From Nostoc carneum NIES-2107 (GTDB lineage: Bacteria; Cyanobacteriota; Cyanobacteriia; Cyanobacteriales; Nostocaceae): a stretch of 64,000 nt of DNA. Below the pieces are notes generated by a model. The model did not search any database, was not told the origin of the DNA, and saw only the letters and a list, made by a program, of their open reading frames with translations. Below, piece after piece: positions 44,007-52,746 of the stretch (positions are counted from its first letter, which is position 1; each line of letters opens with the position of its first letter). The translations under genes and the position numbers were made by a program. The DNA lies in contig AP018180.1 in NCBI GenBank assembly GCA_002368155.1, forward strand, positions 2,934,899-2,998,898, given 5' to 3'.

Positions 44007-44039
44007 AGATCCCCGACTTTTTGGAAAAGTCGGGGATCT
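44007..44039. terminator. Hairpin between mntB and hypothetical gene
   Basis: AGATCCCCGACTTTT and AAAAGTCGGGGATCT form a 15-bp perfect stem with a 3-nt loop between convergent genes. It is related to the hairpin at 24,770 and is probably a dispersed repeat that can act as a bidirectional terminator. Confidence 0.75.
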
Positions 44040-44070
44040 ATTTGTTCGGGAGGCGATCGCATTCATCAAG

Positions 44071-44586
44071 TTACTGATTATACAAACCAAAAGATGACTT
44101 TACTTCCCATAAATCTTTCATTCTTTCCAGATAAACTATACTGCCATACTGAGGAGGCCCGGCGGGACAATGGGCGTATATTTGAATCAATGCTTGGGAA
44201 AAATCAACAGAAAACCCTGGTCGAGTCAACCAATAAAAAACAGACCACCGATAATCATCATTATCACAAAGTTGCTGACACTGTTGTTCAGAGATGAGAG
44301 TGAGTTGATCGCTAATCAGCAATGGAGTTAATAAGCTAGTTTGATGATTGCTCACTACCCAATCGTCATAAGTCTCTTTTTTGACATTGTATGCAATGTC
44401 AAAAAATGAACCACAGGGTGAAAGTTGCAAAAACTTGATGTTGTCCCAGGGGATAACTTCTCCTTTAGCAGTTGGAGAAAAAATCGCTGCAGAGTATGTA
44501 ATCAGGTATTCTCCAGCCATCCTGTAATCTTGAATTACAGCAGAAAAAACCTGTGATTCATGTTGCGATCGCATTTTTTCTCTCAT
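44071..44586 (-). CDS. Hypothetical protein
   Basis: This 171-residue soluble protein has several aromatic-rich strands (GEYLITYSAAIFSP, IPWDNIKFLQLSPCGSFFDI, YRWSVFYWLTRPGFSVDF, GPPQYGSIVYLER). No motif of a known enzyme and no signal peptide are visible. It resembles orphan cyanobacterial proteins and I cannot name a family. The start may be the second ATG (MRSQHES). It is convergent with mntB across the hairpin. Confidence 0.65.
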   Translation of the reverse strand: MREKMRSQHESQVFSAVIQDYRMAGEYLITYSAAIFSPTAKGEVIPWDNIKFLQLSPCGSFFDIAYNVKKETYDDWVVSNHQTSLLTPLLISDQLTLISEQQCQQLCDNDDYRWSVFYWLTRPGFSVDFSQALIQIYAHCPAGPPQYGSIVYLERMKDLWEVKSSFGLYNQ

Positions 44587-44755
44587 CTACTAACTAAGAC
44601 AATCACCAGTGTATTTCCTAGTTTTAACTTATTACTATTGTTATTTTTAGAACTTATATTATTGCTGTAACAATGAGCGCGATCGCATGATGCAGCCAAT
44701 CTGAGCGTCAGCAATATAATGTATAATCCCGGACAGTTGAACTCGCTTCACGGGA

Positions 44756-45469
44756 ATGAGTATGGATAGAGCGCTCATAGATAGGCTGATAGAGACTGTT
44801 CATCAAGAGTTAATTCCTAAATTACAGATTGAAAGCATAGCTCCCCACGATCCAGTAAAAATCAGCTATCTTCCCTATCCTTGGCAAAAACTGGGAGCAG
44901 GAAATTACGCTGCAGTAGTCTATCACCCAGATTACCCCAACTGGGTTGTCAAGATTTATGCACCCGGACGGCCAGGTTTTGAAGAAGAGGTAGAAGTTTA
45001 CCACCGTTTGGGTTCTCACCCAGCTTATTCGGAATGTCTATATGCTAAAGATGGCCTTTTAATTCTGAAGCGGTTATACGGGGTGACTCTTTATGACTCT
45101 ATTCAAAGTGGATTGCGTATCCCCAAGCAAGTTATCCAAGATATCGATGAAGCTTTAGAGTATGCGCGGAAGCGGGGATTATATCCTCATGATGTACATG
45201 GGCGGAATGTGATGATGTATGAAGGAAGGGGATTAGTGGTAGATATTTCCGACTTTCTCCATGAAGACAGATGTGCCAAATGGGACAACCTCAAAAGAGC
45301 ATACTATTGGTTATATCGCCCCATCCTCGCCCCATTGCGGCTAAAAATTCCTTACTTTTTGCTAGATGCTGTTCGCAAAACTTATCGCTTCTTCTCTAAA
45401 TTAAAAAAATCTGCCGACGGTATTTTGTCTAAAACTTCGAGAAAAAACAACAAAAAAACATATTTATAA
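44756..45469 (+). CDS. Atypical protein-kinase-like protein
   Basis: This 237-residue protein has a reduced kinase fold. A glycine-rich loop LGAGNYAAVVYHP with a lysine shortly after (WVVKIY) is followed by a hinge LILKRLYGV, catalytic loop HDVHGRNVM and metal-binding VVDISDF in place of DFG. The HGxN loop resembles RIO, ABC1 and aminoglycoside-kinase-type enzymes rather than Hanks kinases. The basic C-terminal tail (KTSRKNNKKTYL) is unstructured. It is 72 bp before holA on the same strand. Substrate unknown. Confidence 0.75.
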   Translation: MSMDRALIDRLIETVHQELIPKLQIESIAPHDPVKISYLPYPWQKLGAGNYAAVVYHPDYPNWVVKIYAPGRPGFEEEVEVYHRLGSHPAYSECLYAKDGLLILKRLYGVTLYDSIQSGLRIPKQVIQDIDEALEYARKRGLYPHDVHGRNVMMYEGRGLVVDISDFLHEDRCAKWDNLKRAYYWLYRPILAPLRLKIPYFLLDAVRKTYRFFSKLKKSADGILSKTSRKNNKKTYL

Positions 45470-45541
45470 ATCCCCCAATCCCCAGACCCCAATCCCCAAT
45501 CTAGTGATACCTTGAAACAAGAGGAGAACTGAGGCTTTTCC

Positions 45542-46537
45542 ATGCCAATTTACGTTTACTGGGGTGAAGATGATTTTGCCATAGAAAAGGCGGTGGCTGC
45601 ATTATGCGATCGCGTCCTCGATCCCCTATGGACAAGTTTTAACTACAGTTCCTTGCTTCCAGATCAAGCTGATGCGGTGATTCAGGGATTAAATGAAGTG
45701 ATGACTCCCAGTTTTGGCGCTGGTGGAAGGTTAGTTTGGCTAGTCAATACTACTTTGTGTCAGCATTGTCCAGATAATGTGTTAGCGGAACTAACGCGCA
45801 CCTTACCTGTGATTCCCGAAAATTCATTTTTATTACTCACCAGTCGCAACAAACCTGACGAACGCTTAAAATCGACAAAATTTTTAAAACAACAAGCTAC
45901 TGAGTTTCGAGAATTTCCCCTGATTCCCCCCTGGAAAACAGAGTTACTTGTGCAAGCAGTACATCAAGCTGCTCATAGCACGGGTGTAAAACTCACAGCT
46001 AAGGCGATGGAAGTAATTGCAGAATCCGTAGGCAACGATACTCGCCTCCTCTACAATGAAATGGAGAAATTGCGGCTCTATGGTGCGGCTAGCAATCAGC
46101 CTCTAGATGTAGATAGTGTTACCAAGTTAGTCAGAAATACTACGCAAAATAGTTTACAATTAGCAGCAGCCATCAGAAATGGGGATACAGCTCAAGCTTT
46201 AGCTACCTTAAGCGATTTGATCAATGCTTCCGAGCCTGGTTTACGCATAGTAGCTACCTTGATTGGTCAATTTCGCACTTGGCTATGGGTAAAAATTATG
46301 ATGGAAAGTGGCGAACGCAATCCGCAAGAGATTGCAAAAGCTGCGGAAATCGGTAACCCCAAACGTATTTACTTTTTACAGCAGGAAGTAAAATTCCTTT
46401 CTGTACAGCAACTCATCTCGATTTTACCTCTGCTCCTAGACTTAGAAGTTAGTCTGAAGCAAGGTTATTCTGATATGACTACAATGCAGACAAAGGTGAT
46501 AGAACTTTGTCAAGTGGCTAGAGGAAGCAGAGCATAA
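45542..46537 (+). CDS. holA: DNA polymerase III subunit delta
   Basis: This 331-residue clamp-loader subunit opens the beta clamp. It begins PIYVYWGEDDFAIEKAV, the expected degenerate P-loop region. It also shows LLLTSRNKPDERLKSTKFLK, LIPPWKTELLVQAVHQAA and the C-terminal clamp-loader collar (RNTTQNSLQLAAAIRNGD, LIGQFRTWLWVKIMMESG). Full length for cyanobacteria. AGGAG (45,521-45,525) precedes the ATG by about 15 nt. It follows the kinase-like gene and may share its transcript. Confidence 0.92.
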   Translation: MPIYVYWGEDDFAIEKAVAALCDRVLDPLWTSFNYSSLLPDQADAVIQGLNEVMTPSFGAGGRLVWLVNTTLCQHCPDNVLAELTRTLPVIPENSFLLLTSRNKPDERLKSTKFLKQQATEFREFPLIPPWKTELLVQAVHQAAHSTGVKLTAKAMEVIAESVGNDTRLLYNEMEKLRLYGAASNQPLDVDSVTKLVRNTTQNSLQLAAAIRNGDTAQALATLSDLINASEPGLRIVATLIGQFRTWLWVKIMMESGERNPQEIAKAAEIGNPKRIYFLQQEVKFLSVQQLISILPLLLDLEVSLKQGYSDMTTMQTKVIELCQVARGSRA

Positions 46538-46639
46538 ATATAAAAATTTAATGGATTAAGAACTTTCTGGAACTTCTTACTTCTAAAATAATTCACAGTC
46601 ATTATCATATTGCTACTCTAGTTCTGTGTCATACACCGT

Positions 46640-47119
46640 ATGAAAAACATTGCTGATTTCTGTTTCCCAGTAAGCTGGCAAAAAATACTTTCTCAAAGTC
46701 TGTCTTACAGTGCGATCGCTACTGCTAGTTTGGTCGCTAGTATTTTAATGGTAAGTGGTAAAGTTAATGCTCAAACCCCACAACCAGTAAATAATGATGA
46801 AGTTAATAATTATGCTCAAGCCGTACTAGCAATGGAGCCGGCTCGTCAACAAGCCTTTGACGAAATTAAAAAGATTATCGGTGGAAGTGAAATTCCCAAG
46901 ATAATTTGTAATGACTCCAAAACTATTAGTGGTCTGCCAAAAAAAGCGCAAGATGTTGCAGTAAATTACTGTACTCGCTCTCAAAAAATAGTTGAAGATA
47001 ATGGGTTAACTATTATACGCTTCAACCAAATTACTGTTAACATCCAAAGTGACGAAAACTTAAAACGGCAGATTTACAATCGATTATTAATTATCCAAAA
47101 TTCTGCCAAACCTCGTTGA
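46640..47119 (+). CDS. Secreted DUF4168 protein
   Basis: This 159-residue protein has a signal peptide (YSAIATASLVASILMVSGKVNA, cleavage after VNA) and a helical DUF4168 domain (VNNYAQAVLAMEPARQQAFDEIKKI, ITVNIQSDENLKRQIYNRLL). Two cysteines (CNDSK, NYCTRS) may pair in the periplasm. The family occurs across bacteria and has no known function. Single gene, about 100 bp after holA. Confidence 0.85.
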   Translation: MKNIADFCFPVSWQKILSQSLSYSAIATASLVASILMVSGKVNAQTPQPVNNDEVNNYAQAVLAMEPARQQAFDEIKKIIGGSEIPKIICNDSKTISGLPKKAQDVAVNYCTRSQKIVEDNGLTIIRFNQITVNIQSDENLKRQIYNRLLIIQNSAKPR

Positions 47120-47355
47120 AAACACACTCATTAATCCTCAAAAATAGCAAATGCAAAGTTCGTAATTAGGCAAAATATTAGTGCTAGTTATATGTTTGGC
47201 TGACATAAATATTGATATTTGAATTGCTGAATAACTGTTAATTCATGACTCAATATACTAATTTATTAGTGGAATTTATGCGAAATCCTAATTCCTAAAT
47301 TGCTAAACAAGTGGATTGATCCTTAGGGTCAATCCCAGAATCTCTATTTTTACAA

Positions 47356-47970
47356 CTACTCTTGCGTTTCCAAAAATGCTTGTCTTTTGGCGTGGATATT
47401 TTTCATGTGCTTCTTGACAGTATTCACCGTAATATACAACTTAGTAGCAATATCTTTATAGCTATATTTTCCTCGATAAAGAGACCAAATTTCTGCTTCT
47501 CTTGGTGTCAAATCATATTTTTTAACTTCAGCGATCGCAATATTTTTAAGAGATTGATATTGATTCTCAATCGTGACCAAGAAATAAGGCATTTGCATAC
47601 TATTTAAATTTAGCCATCTTACCCGAATCCGAAAAACTGTAGTTTGATTAAATACAATTTCATCTGACAGTATCAGCCGTTGATTATCTGTAAAACTGCG
47701 ACTGTCAATTAAAGATTGGCAAAGCTGCTGGATAACTGGATGAATAAATTTTTCATGGCAATTTTCTAGATTCAACTGCGAACAAATTTGTTCGGCGGAT
47801 GCGTTGGCGTGCAATAGTTCACCCGTCTCATTTAAAATTAAAATTCCATCTTCTAAGTTCTCAATTACTGCTTGAAAAAAATATACTTGTATTAAGTCAG
47901 GATAATTGAGAATTTCTGGCTTTTGTACTTTAGTTTTTGGTGTAGTAGCAGTTTGGGTGAGAGTAGTCAT
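47356..47970 (-). CDS. LuxR-type regulator with PAS-like sensor
   Basis: This protein of about 204 residues starts at ATG 47,968-47,970 (MTTLTQTATTPKTK); the frame is open to 48,084. A PAS-like domain spans ~30-140 (AVIENLEDGILILNETGELLHANASAEQ). It is followed by a LuxR helix-turn-helix (LTPREAEIWSLYRGKYSYKDI, LYITVNTVKKHMKNIHAKR). The family is common in Nostocales; target genes are unknown. It has no receiver domain, so it probably senses a ligand directly. Single gene. Confidence 0.85.
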   Translation of the reverse strand: MTTLTQTATTPKTKVQKPEILNYPDLIQVYFFQAVIENLEDGILILNETGELLHANASAEQICSQLNLENCHEKFIHPVIQQLCQSLIDSRSFTDNQRLILSDEIVFNQTTVFRIRVRWLNLNSMQMPYFLVTIENQYQSLKNIAIAEVKKYDLTPREAEIWSLYRGKYSYKDIATKLYITVNTVKKHMKNIHAKRQAFLETQE

Positions 47971-48084
47971 AGAGTAATGAATCTTAAAAGGATGTTTTAT
48001 GTAATAAATTGCAGGATATATTTGCATATTGCTAAAAGCCCTATGCATATATAGCCAAATATTGAGTTTTATTGATAGCAGCAA

Positions 48085-48455
48085 TAGTGATAGTGCTACT
48101 CACTAGAAAGTACTAATTGCTGAGTTATTAGTAAAAATACTATTTTCAGTAATTAGTGAGCAATACACTTATCTGCAACATAATTTACATACAACACTTT
48201 AATTATGAATTTCGGATGAAGTTGATATTTGCTTGAGTGTTGGGTGTTTGGTACTTGTGATTTCTCGGCTGACGCATCTATGTTTGTAGGCTGCGTTAGC
48301 AGTTTGTAGGATGCGTTAGCCATAGCGTAACGCATCCTGCTTATCTACCATTGAACGTAAAATCATACCCATAGAATCACCCTAGGGATGATTAATAACA
48401 ATAGACAATCCTACTAAACTGGCAAGGAAAAACTAATTTTTGATACATATTATTT
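48085..48455. other. Noncoding gap with GATGCGTTA hairpin
   Basis: About 370 bp between divergent genes. It holds an 11-bp perfect hairpin AGGATGCGTTA/TAACGCATCCT (48,308-48,338), a member of the dispersed GCGTTA repeat family. The rest is AT-rich and presumably holds both promoters. Confidence 0.6.
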
Positions 48456-49754
48456 ATGGTAGACACTTATATTCTTGACCTATTGGTCATTGGTCTACTT
48501 TTGTTGATAGTTACATTAGGCTCTGGCTGGATTTCGCGTTTACCTCTTTCCTTTGCTCTCATCTATCTAGTGGTTGGTATTTTCTTAGGGCCTTATGGCT
48601 TTGGACTGATTCAATTGCGGCGAGATGATGTATTTAATGCTGAATTTCTCGAACGCATCACAGAACTGGTAGTGATTATTTCTGTATTTAGTTGTGGATT
48701 AAAAATAGTCCGACCACTGAAATTAGGAATTTGGGATATTACAGCTCGCTTGATTGGCTTTTTAATGCCAATTTCTATTTTTGCCTTAGCTGCTGTGGGT
48801 AAATTTTTTTTGGGGATGACTTGGGGAGAAGCAATTTTATTAGGCGCAATTCTCGCACCTACAGATCCGGTATTAGCCTCAGAAGTTCAGCTAACAGATG
48901 TCAATGACCAAGATGAGTTACGCTTTGGTTTAACTTCCGAAGGTGGGTTAAATGATGCTTTAGCATTTCCCTTCGTTTATTTTGGCATTTATGCCATCAA
49001 AGATAGTAATTGGGATAACTGGTTAAAGAGTTGGTTATTAGTCGATGTCATTTGGGCGATCGCATCTGGTATAGTCATGGGAATTATTGTTGCCAAAGCT
49101 GTAGTTTGGATTGATAAAAAAGTCCAAAAACGCCGCCGCGCCGATGAGTTGATGGAAGACTTTATCGCTATCAGTATAATTTTTCTGACTTATTCTTTAA
49201 CAGAAATTGTTAATGGCTATGGATTTTTAGCAGTATTTGTGGCTGGTTTAGTTGCTCAACGCAGTTACCAAGATCCAGAAAAACCTCTAGCACAATTGGG
49301 GTTTGTAGAAAAATTAGAAAAGCTCTTAGAAGTAGGAACGATTTTAATACTGGGAACGATATTGCTGGTACAACCAATGCTCAATTATGCGTTCCAATCT
49401 TTAATGGTAATAGTGTTATTATTTTTCGTCATCCGACCCGTAGGCGTTTGGATTAGCACCATAGGTAAACGTCCTTTAGATTCCCCTCGCCGCACTTTAC
49501 ATTCCGGAACTCGCTGGTTATTGGGTTGGTTTGGTATTCGTGGAGTTGGTTCTTTATATTATCTTGCTTATGCATTTGGTAATGGCGTAAAAGGTGAACC
49601 AGCTGAACAAATTTCTTGGATAACTTACACCACAATTGTTGTCTCTGTAATTTTGCATGGAATTACCTCAACTCCCTTAATGAAGTGGTATGAAAAACAT
49701 ATTGCTAGTAGACAAAAACCTCATATCCCAGCAACAATTGATGAATTTGAATGA
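48456..49754 (+). CDS. Na+/H+ (cation:proton) antiporter, CPA1/NhaP type
   Basis: This 432-residue membrane protein has about twelve hydrophobic segments and the CPA1 ion-binding motifs: LGAILAPTDPVLASEV (the TDP unwound helix) and the following SEGGLNDALAFPF, where the ND/LAFP carries the conserved acidic residue. The first segments (LPLSFALIYLVVGIFLGPYG) are typical. It exchanges Na+ or K+ for protons across the plasma membrane and supports pH and salt homeostasis. The short C-terminal tail lacks regulatory domains. Single gene; the stop is followed by a very long STRR tract. Confidence 0.9.
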   Translation: MVDTYILDLLVIGLLLLIVTLGSGWISRLPLSFALIYLVVGIFLGPYGFGLIQLRRDDVFNAEFLERITELVVIISVFSCGLKIVRPLKLGIWDITARLIGFLMPISIFALAAVGKFFLGMTWGEAILLGAILAPTDPVLASEVQLTDVNDQDELRFGLTSEGGLNDALAFPFVYFGIYAIKDSNWDNWLKSWLLVDVIWAIASGIVMGIIVAKAVVWIDKKVQKRRRADELMEDFIAISIIFLTYSLTEIVNGYGFLAVFVAGLVAQRSYQDPEKPLAQLGFVEKLEKLLEVGTILILGTILLVQPMLNYAFQSLMVIVLLFFVIRPVGVWISTIGKRPLDSPRRTLHSGTRWLLGWFGIRGVGSLYYLAYAFGNGVKGEPAEQISWITYTTIVVSVILHGITSTPLMKWYEKHIASRQKPHIPATIDEFE

Positions 49755-49755
49755 T

Positions 49756-49994
49756 TTGGCATTTGTCATTTGTCATTTGTCATTTGTCATTTGTCATTTG
49801 TCATTTGTCATTTGTCATTTGTCATTTGTCATTGGGTAATTGGTAATTGGTAATTGGTAATTGGTGTTTGTTATTTTTCCCCCCTGCTTTTTCCCAATCC
49901 CCAATCCCCAGTCCCCAATCCCCAGTCCCCAGTCCCCAGTCCCCAGTCCCCAGTCCCCAATCCCCAGTCCCCAGTCCCCAATCCCCAATCCCCA
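49756..49994. repeat. Composite STRR tract, three heptamer families
   Basis: Ten perfect ATTTGTC units (49,761-49,830), about four TAATTGG units, a unique 30-bp spacer, then 14 units of CCCAATC or CCCAGTC (49,893-49,990). It separates the convergent antiporter and hybrid-kinase genes. Confidence 0.95.
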
Positions 49995-52289
49995 TTACTC
50001 AATTTCCGAAATTACCTCATGCAAAGTATTCAACAAAACCTGCGCTGTAAAAGGTTTGGCTAAGAATTCTCGGATACCAAGGATCTGTTTTTGCTCGTGA
50101 GGCTCATAGGCCATTAGTCCACTCATGGCAATAATTTGGACATCTGGATTCATACGCTGTAACATCTGTATCGTTTGTGAACCATCCATGACGGGCATCA
50201 TCATATCTATTAACACGACGCTGATGTCATCTATATACTGGGCATATAGCGCTAAAGCTCCAATACCATCGCTAGCGGTTAAAACTCTGTAATTATGGGT
50301 TTCTAAGGTAGTTTTAGCAATCTCGCAAATGGAAACTTCGTCATCTACTACCAAAATTAATTCGTTATTGCCACTTGGTAGGTTGGTATGGACGACTGCA
50401 TTGGTTTCTGTGGCTTCTCTACTAGGTAAGTAAACCTTAAAACTGCTTCCCTGTCCTACTTCACTGTGTACAGTGACAAAACCATTGTGGCTTTGAATTA
50501 TGCTCATGACAGTAGAAAGCCCTAAACCTGTGCCTTTTCCGACTTCTTTAGTAGTAAAAAACGGTTCAAAGATGTGGTCAATAATTTCTGAGGGAATACC
50601 TGTTCCTGTATCAGCAATAGTGATGACAACATAAAAACCTGCTTCGGAATCCCCATACATTTGAGCATAATTTTCATCAATCCACAGATTTTCAGCAGTA
50701 ATGCTGAGAATACCACCATCGGGCATGGCATCACGGGCATTTACACAGAGATTCATCAGTACTTGATGCAGTTGCGTTGCATCGGCAAAAACTGTCCACA
50801 GACTAGGATTGATATCAGTTTTGGTTTCAATAGATTTGGGAAAAGTTCTGTGAGCAACTTGGGCGATATCGGAGAGCAAATGTCTGACTTGCACCAGTGT
50901 GCGGCTTCCTTCCACTCCGCGAGTAAAAGAGAGAATTTGCTGCACTAAATCAGCACCTCGCCTTGCACTACTTTCTAATATCTCTAATAGTTGCTGACTG
51001 TTTTCATCTAAATTGGGAAATTTCGCGGGTAGTAGTTGAGCAGTTGCCAAGATGGGCGTAAGGATATTGTTGAAATCATGAGCAATACCGCTAGCGAGGC
51101 TACCCAAGCTTTCTAATCTTTGAGTGCGGAGAAATTGCGCCTCTAGTTGCTTTTTTTGGGTGATATCGGTACTGACTTTGAGAATAGATTTGGGGTTACC
51201 AGCTTCATCACGCATCAGCGTCCAGCGGCTTTCAACGATGATATCTTTACCATCTTTGGTGACTTGCTGCAGTTCACCTTGCCATTTCCCTTCTTTGGCT
51301 AAAATTGCCTGTATTTCTGCGAATGATGGCGAAGTTTCCCCATTTTTCCTTAAAAGGAAAGTAGCATTTCTGCCGACGATTTCTGCTGTCGTCCATCCGT
51401 AAAGCCTTTCTGCGCCTTTATTCCAAAAGAGGATATGATTTTTTAAGTTACAAACTGCGATCGCATCTATGGAGATATCCAATAAAGCTGCTTGTTCGTA
51501 GATTTTTTGTGCTGCTTGTTTGCGATCGGTAATATCTTCAAATGTACCAACATGGCCTAAAAATCGTCTTTCTGTGGAATACATTGGGCTAGCTAATGCC
51601 CGTACCCAGCGAATTTCATCTTGGGGGGTAAGTAGCCTATATTCGTCAACCCAAGTGCTTTGTTCTAAGACTGTTCTTTGCCAGTCCTGAGAAACTTCAA
51701 CTCTATCTTCTGGGTGAACGGCTTGAATCCAACCGTAGCCTACACTCTGCTGTTCGCTAAAGCCGGAAATGTCATACCATAAAGGGTTGCTATATATCAG
51801 ATGTCCGTCGGCATCCGTTTGAAAGATAGCTAGAGGAGCCGAAGCACAAAGCGTACGGAAGCGGTCTTCACTTTCTCGAAAAGCCTGTTCTGCACTATGC
51901 CTTTTATATCGTTCCTGTGCCTCTCGCAACTCTCGCTCTACCGCAGGCACTAGGCGGGCCATATTACCTTTGATTATATAGTCGTGTGCCCCAGCTTTCA
52001 TGGCCGCAACCGCAATATCCTCGCCAATGGTGCCGGAAACAATAATAAATGGTAAATCCAGCTTTTGGCTTTGCAGGAGTTCTAGGGCTGCTAAACCACT
52101 AAAGGCAGGTAGGCTGTAATCTGCAATGATGATGTCCCATAATTGTTGATTGAGCGCTGCCTGCATAGAGGCTGCAGTATCAACACGCACATATTCAACA
52201 TGGTATCCACCCCGACGCAACTCTCTTAAAACTAAGAGAGTATCATCTTCAGAATCCTCAACAATTAGAACACGCAGGTGGGGTTTCAT
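49995..52289 (-). CDS. Hybrid histidine kinase, REC-PAS-PAS-HisKA-HATPase-REC
   Basis: This protein of about 764 residues starts at ATG 52,287-52,289 ([16 protein letters not shown]). It has an N-terminal receiver domain (phosphoacceptor in [12 protein letters not shown]), PAS domains at ~145-270 and ~275-395 ([36 protein letters not shown]), HisKA with [10 protein letters not shown], HATPase ([17 protein letters not shown]) and a C-terminal receiver ([21 protein letters not shown]). The HDFNN motif is the HPK4-type box. It is the third gene of an operon, following the Rcp1-like regulator (gap ~13 bp) and the cyanobacteriochrome-like kinase. Confidence 0.9.
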   Translation of the reverse strand: MKPHLRVLIVEDSEDDTLLVLRELRRGGYHVEYVRVDTAASMQAALNQQLWDIIIADYSLPAFSGLAALELLQSQKLDLPFIIVSGTIGEDIAVAAMKAGAHDYIIKGNMARLVPAVERELREAQERYKRHSAEQAFRESEDRFRTLCASAPLAIFQTDADGHLIYSNPLWYDISGFSEQQSVGYGWIQAVHPEDRVEVSQDWQRTVLEQSTWVDEYRLLTPQDEIRWVRALASPMYSTERRFLGHVGTFEDITDRKQAAQKIYEQAALLDISIDAIAVCNLKNHILFWNKGAERLYGWTTAEIVGRNATFLLRKNGETSPSFAEIQAILAKEGKWQGELQQVTKDGKDIIVESRWTLMRDEAGNPKSILKVSTDITQKKQLEAQFLRTQRLESLGSLASGIAHDFNNILTPILATAQLLPAKFPNLDENSQQLLEILESSARRGADLVQQILSFTRGVEGSRTLVQVRHLLSDIAQVAHRTFPKSIETKTDINPSLWTVFADATQLHQVLMNLCVNARDAMPDGGILSITAENLWIDENYAQMYGDSEAGFYVVITIADTGTGIPSEIIDHIFEPFFTTKEVGKGTGLGLSTVMSIIQSHNGFVTVHSEVGQGSSFKVYLPSREATETNAVVHTNLPSGNNELILVVDDEVSICEIAKTTLETHNYRVLTASDGIGALALYAQYIDDISVVLIDMMMPVMDGSQTIQMLQRMNPDVQIIAMSGLMAYEPHEQKQILGIREFLAKPFTAQVLLNTLHEVISEIE

Positions 52290-52302
52290 TGTCACTGACT
52301 TC

Positions 52303-52746
52303 CTAAACAGGCGGTGTCTCGTTCATTAGGAGCCAGTACATTCCAAGTTGCCGGACTGCTTCTGTAAACTGGATAAAATCTACAGGTTTGCGAATATAAC
52401 TGTTGCAACCCAAACTATAACTATTGAGTAAATCTTGTTCTTCGCTAGAAGTGGTGAGAATTACTACAGGTAATAAGCTAGTGCGTTTGTCTTCTCGCAA
52501 GCGACGCAATACTTCCATCCCATCAACGCGGGGTAGCTTGAGATCTAACAAAATCACAGTCGGTTTAATATTAATATCTCGACCAGCATGAACTCCAGTC
52601 CCAAATAGATAATCTAGCGCTTCCACTCCATCACGAGCCACTACTATCTCATTGCTGATGTGATTGCGTCTGAGTGCCCGAATAGCTAAAGCCTCGTCAT
52701 CAGGATTATCTTCCACCAACAGAATCATCTTATTGCTTATGGTCAT
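52303..52746 (-). CDS. Rcp1-like single-domain response regulator
   Basis: This protein of about 147 residues starts at ATG 52,744-52,746 (MTISNKMILLVEDNPDD), which overlaps the TGA of the upstream kinase by four bases (ATGA). Single receiver domain: acidic EDNPDD, phosphoacceptor Asp in VILLDLKLPRVDG, Thr/Ser in ILTTSS and Lys in YIRKPVDF. The NPDD and LLDLKLPR pattern with the long alpha-4/beta-5 region is typical of Rcp1, the partner of cyanobacterial phytochrome Cph1. The coupling strongly suggests it receives phosphate from the kinase at 52,743-54,167. Confidence 0.9.
   Translation of the reverse strand: MTISNKMILLVEDNPDDEALAIRALRRNHISNEIVVARDGVEALDYLFGTGVHAGRDINIKPTVILLDLKLPRVDGMEVLRRLREDKRTSLLPVVILTTSSEEQDLLNSYSLGCNSYIRKPVDFIQFTEAVRQLGMYWLLMNETPPV

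Noticed and set aside
49847-50100. Three overlapping plus-strand frames with SPQSPVP peptides
   Set aside because: They are pure STRR translations in all three frames.
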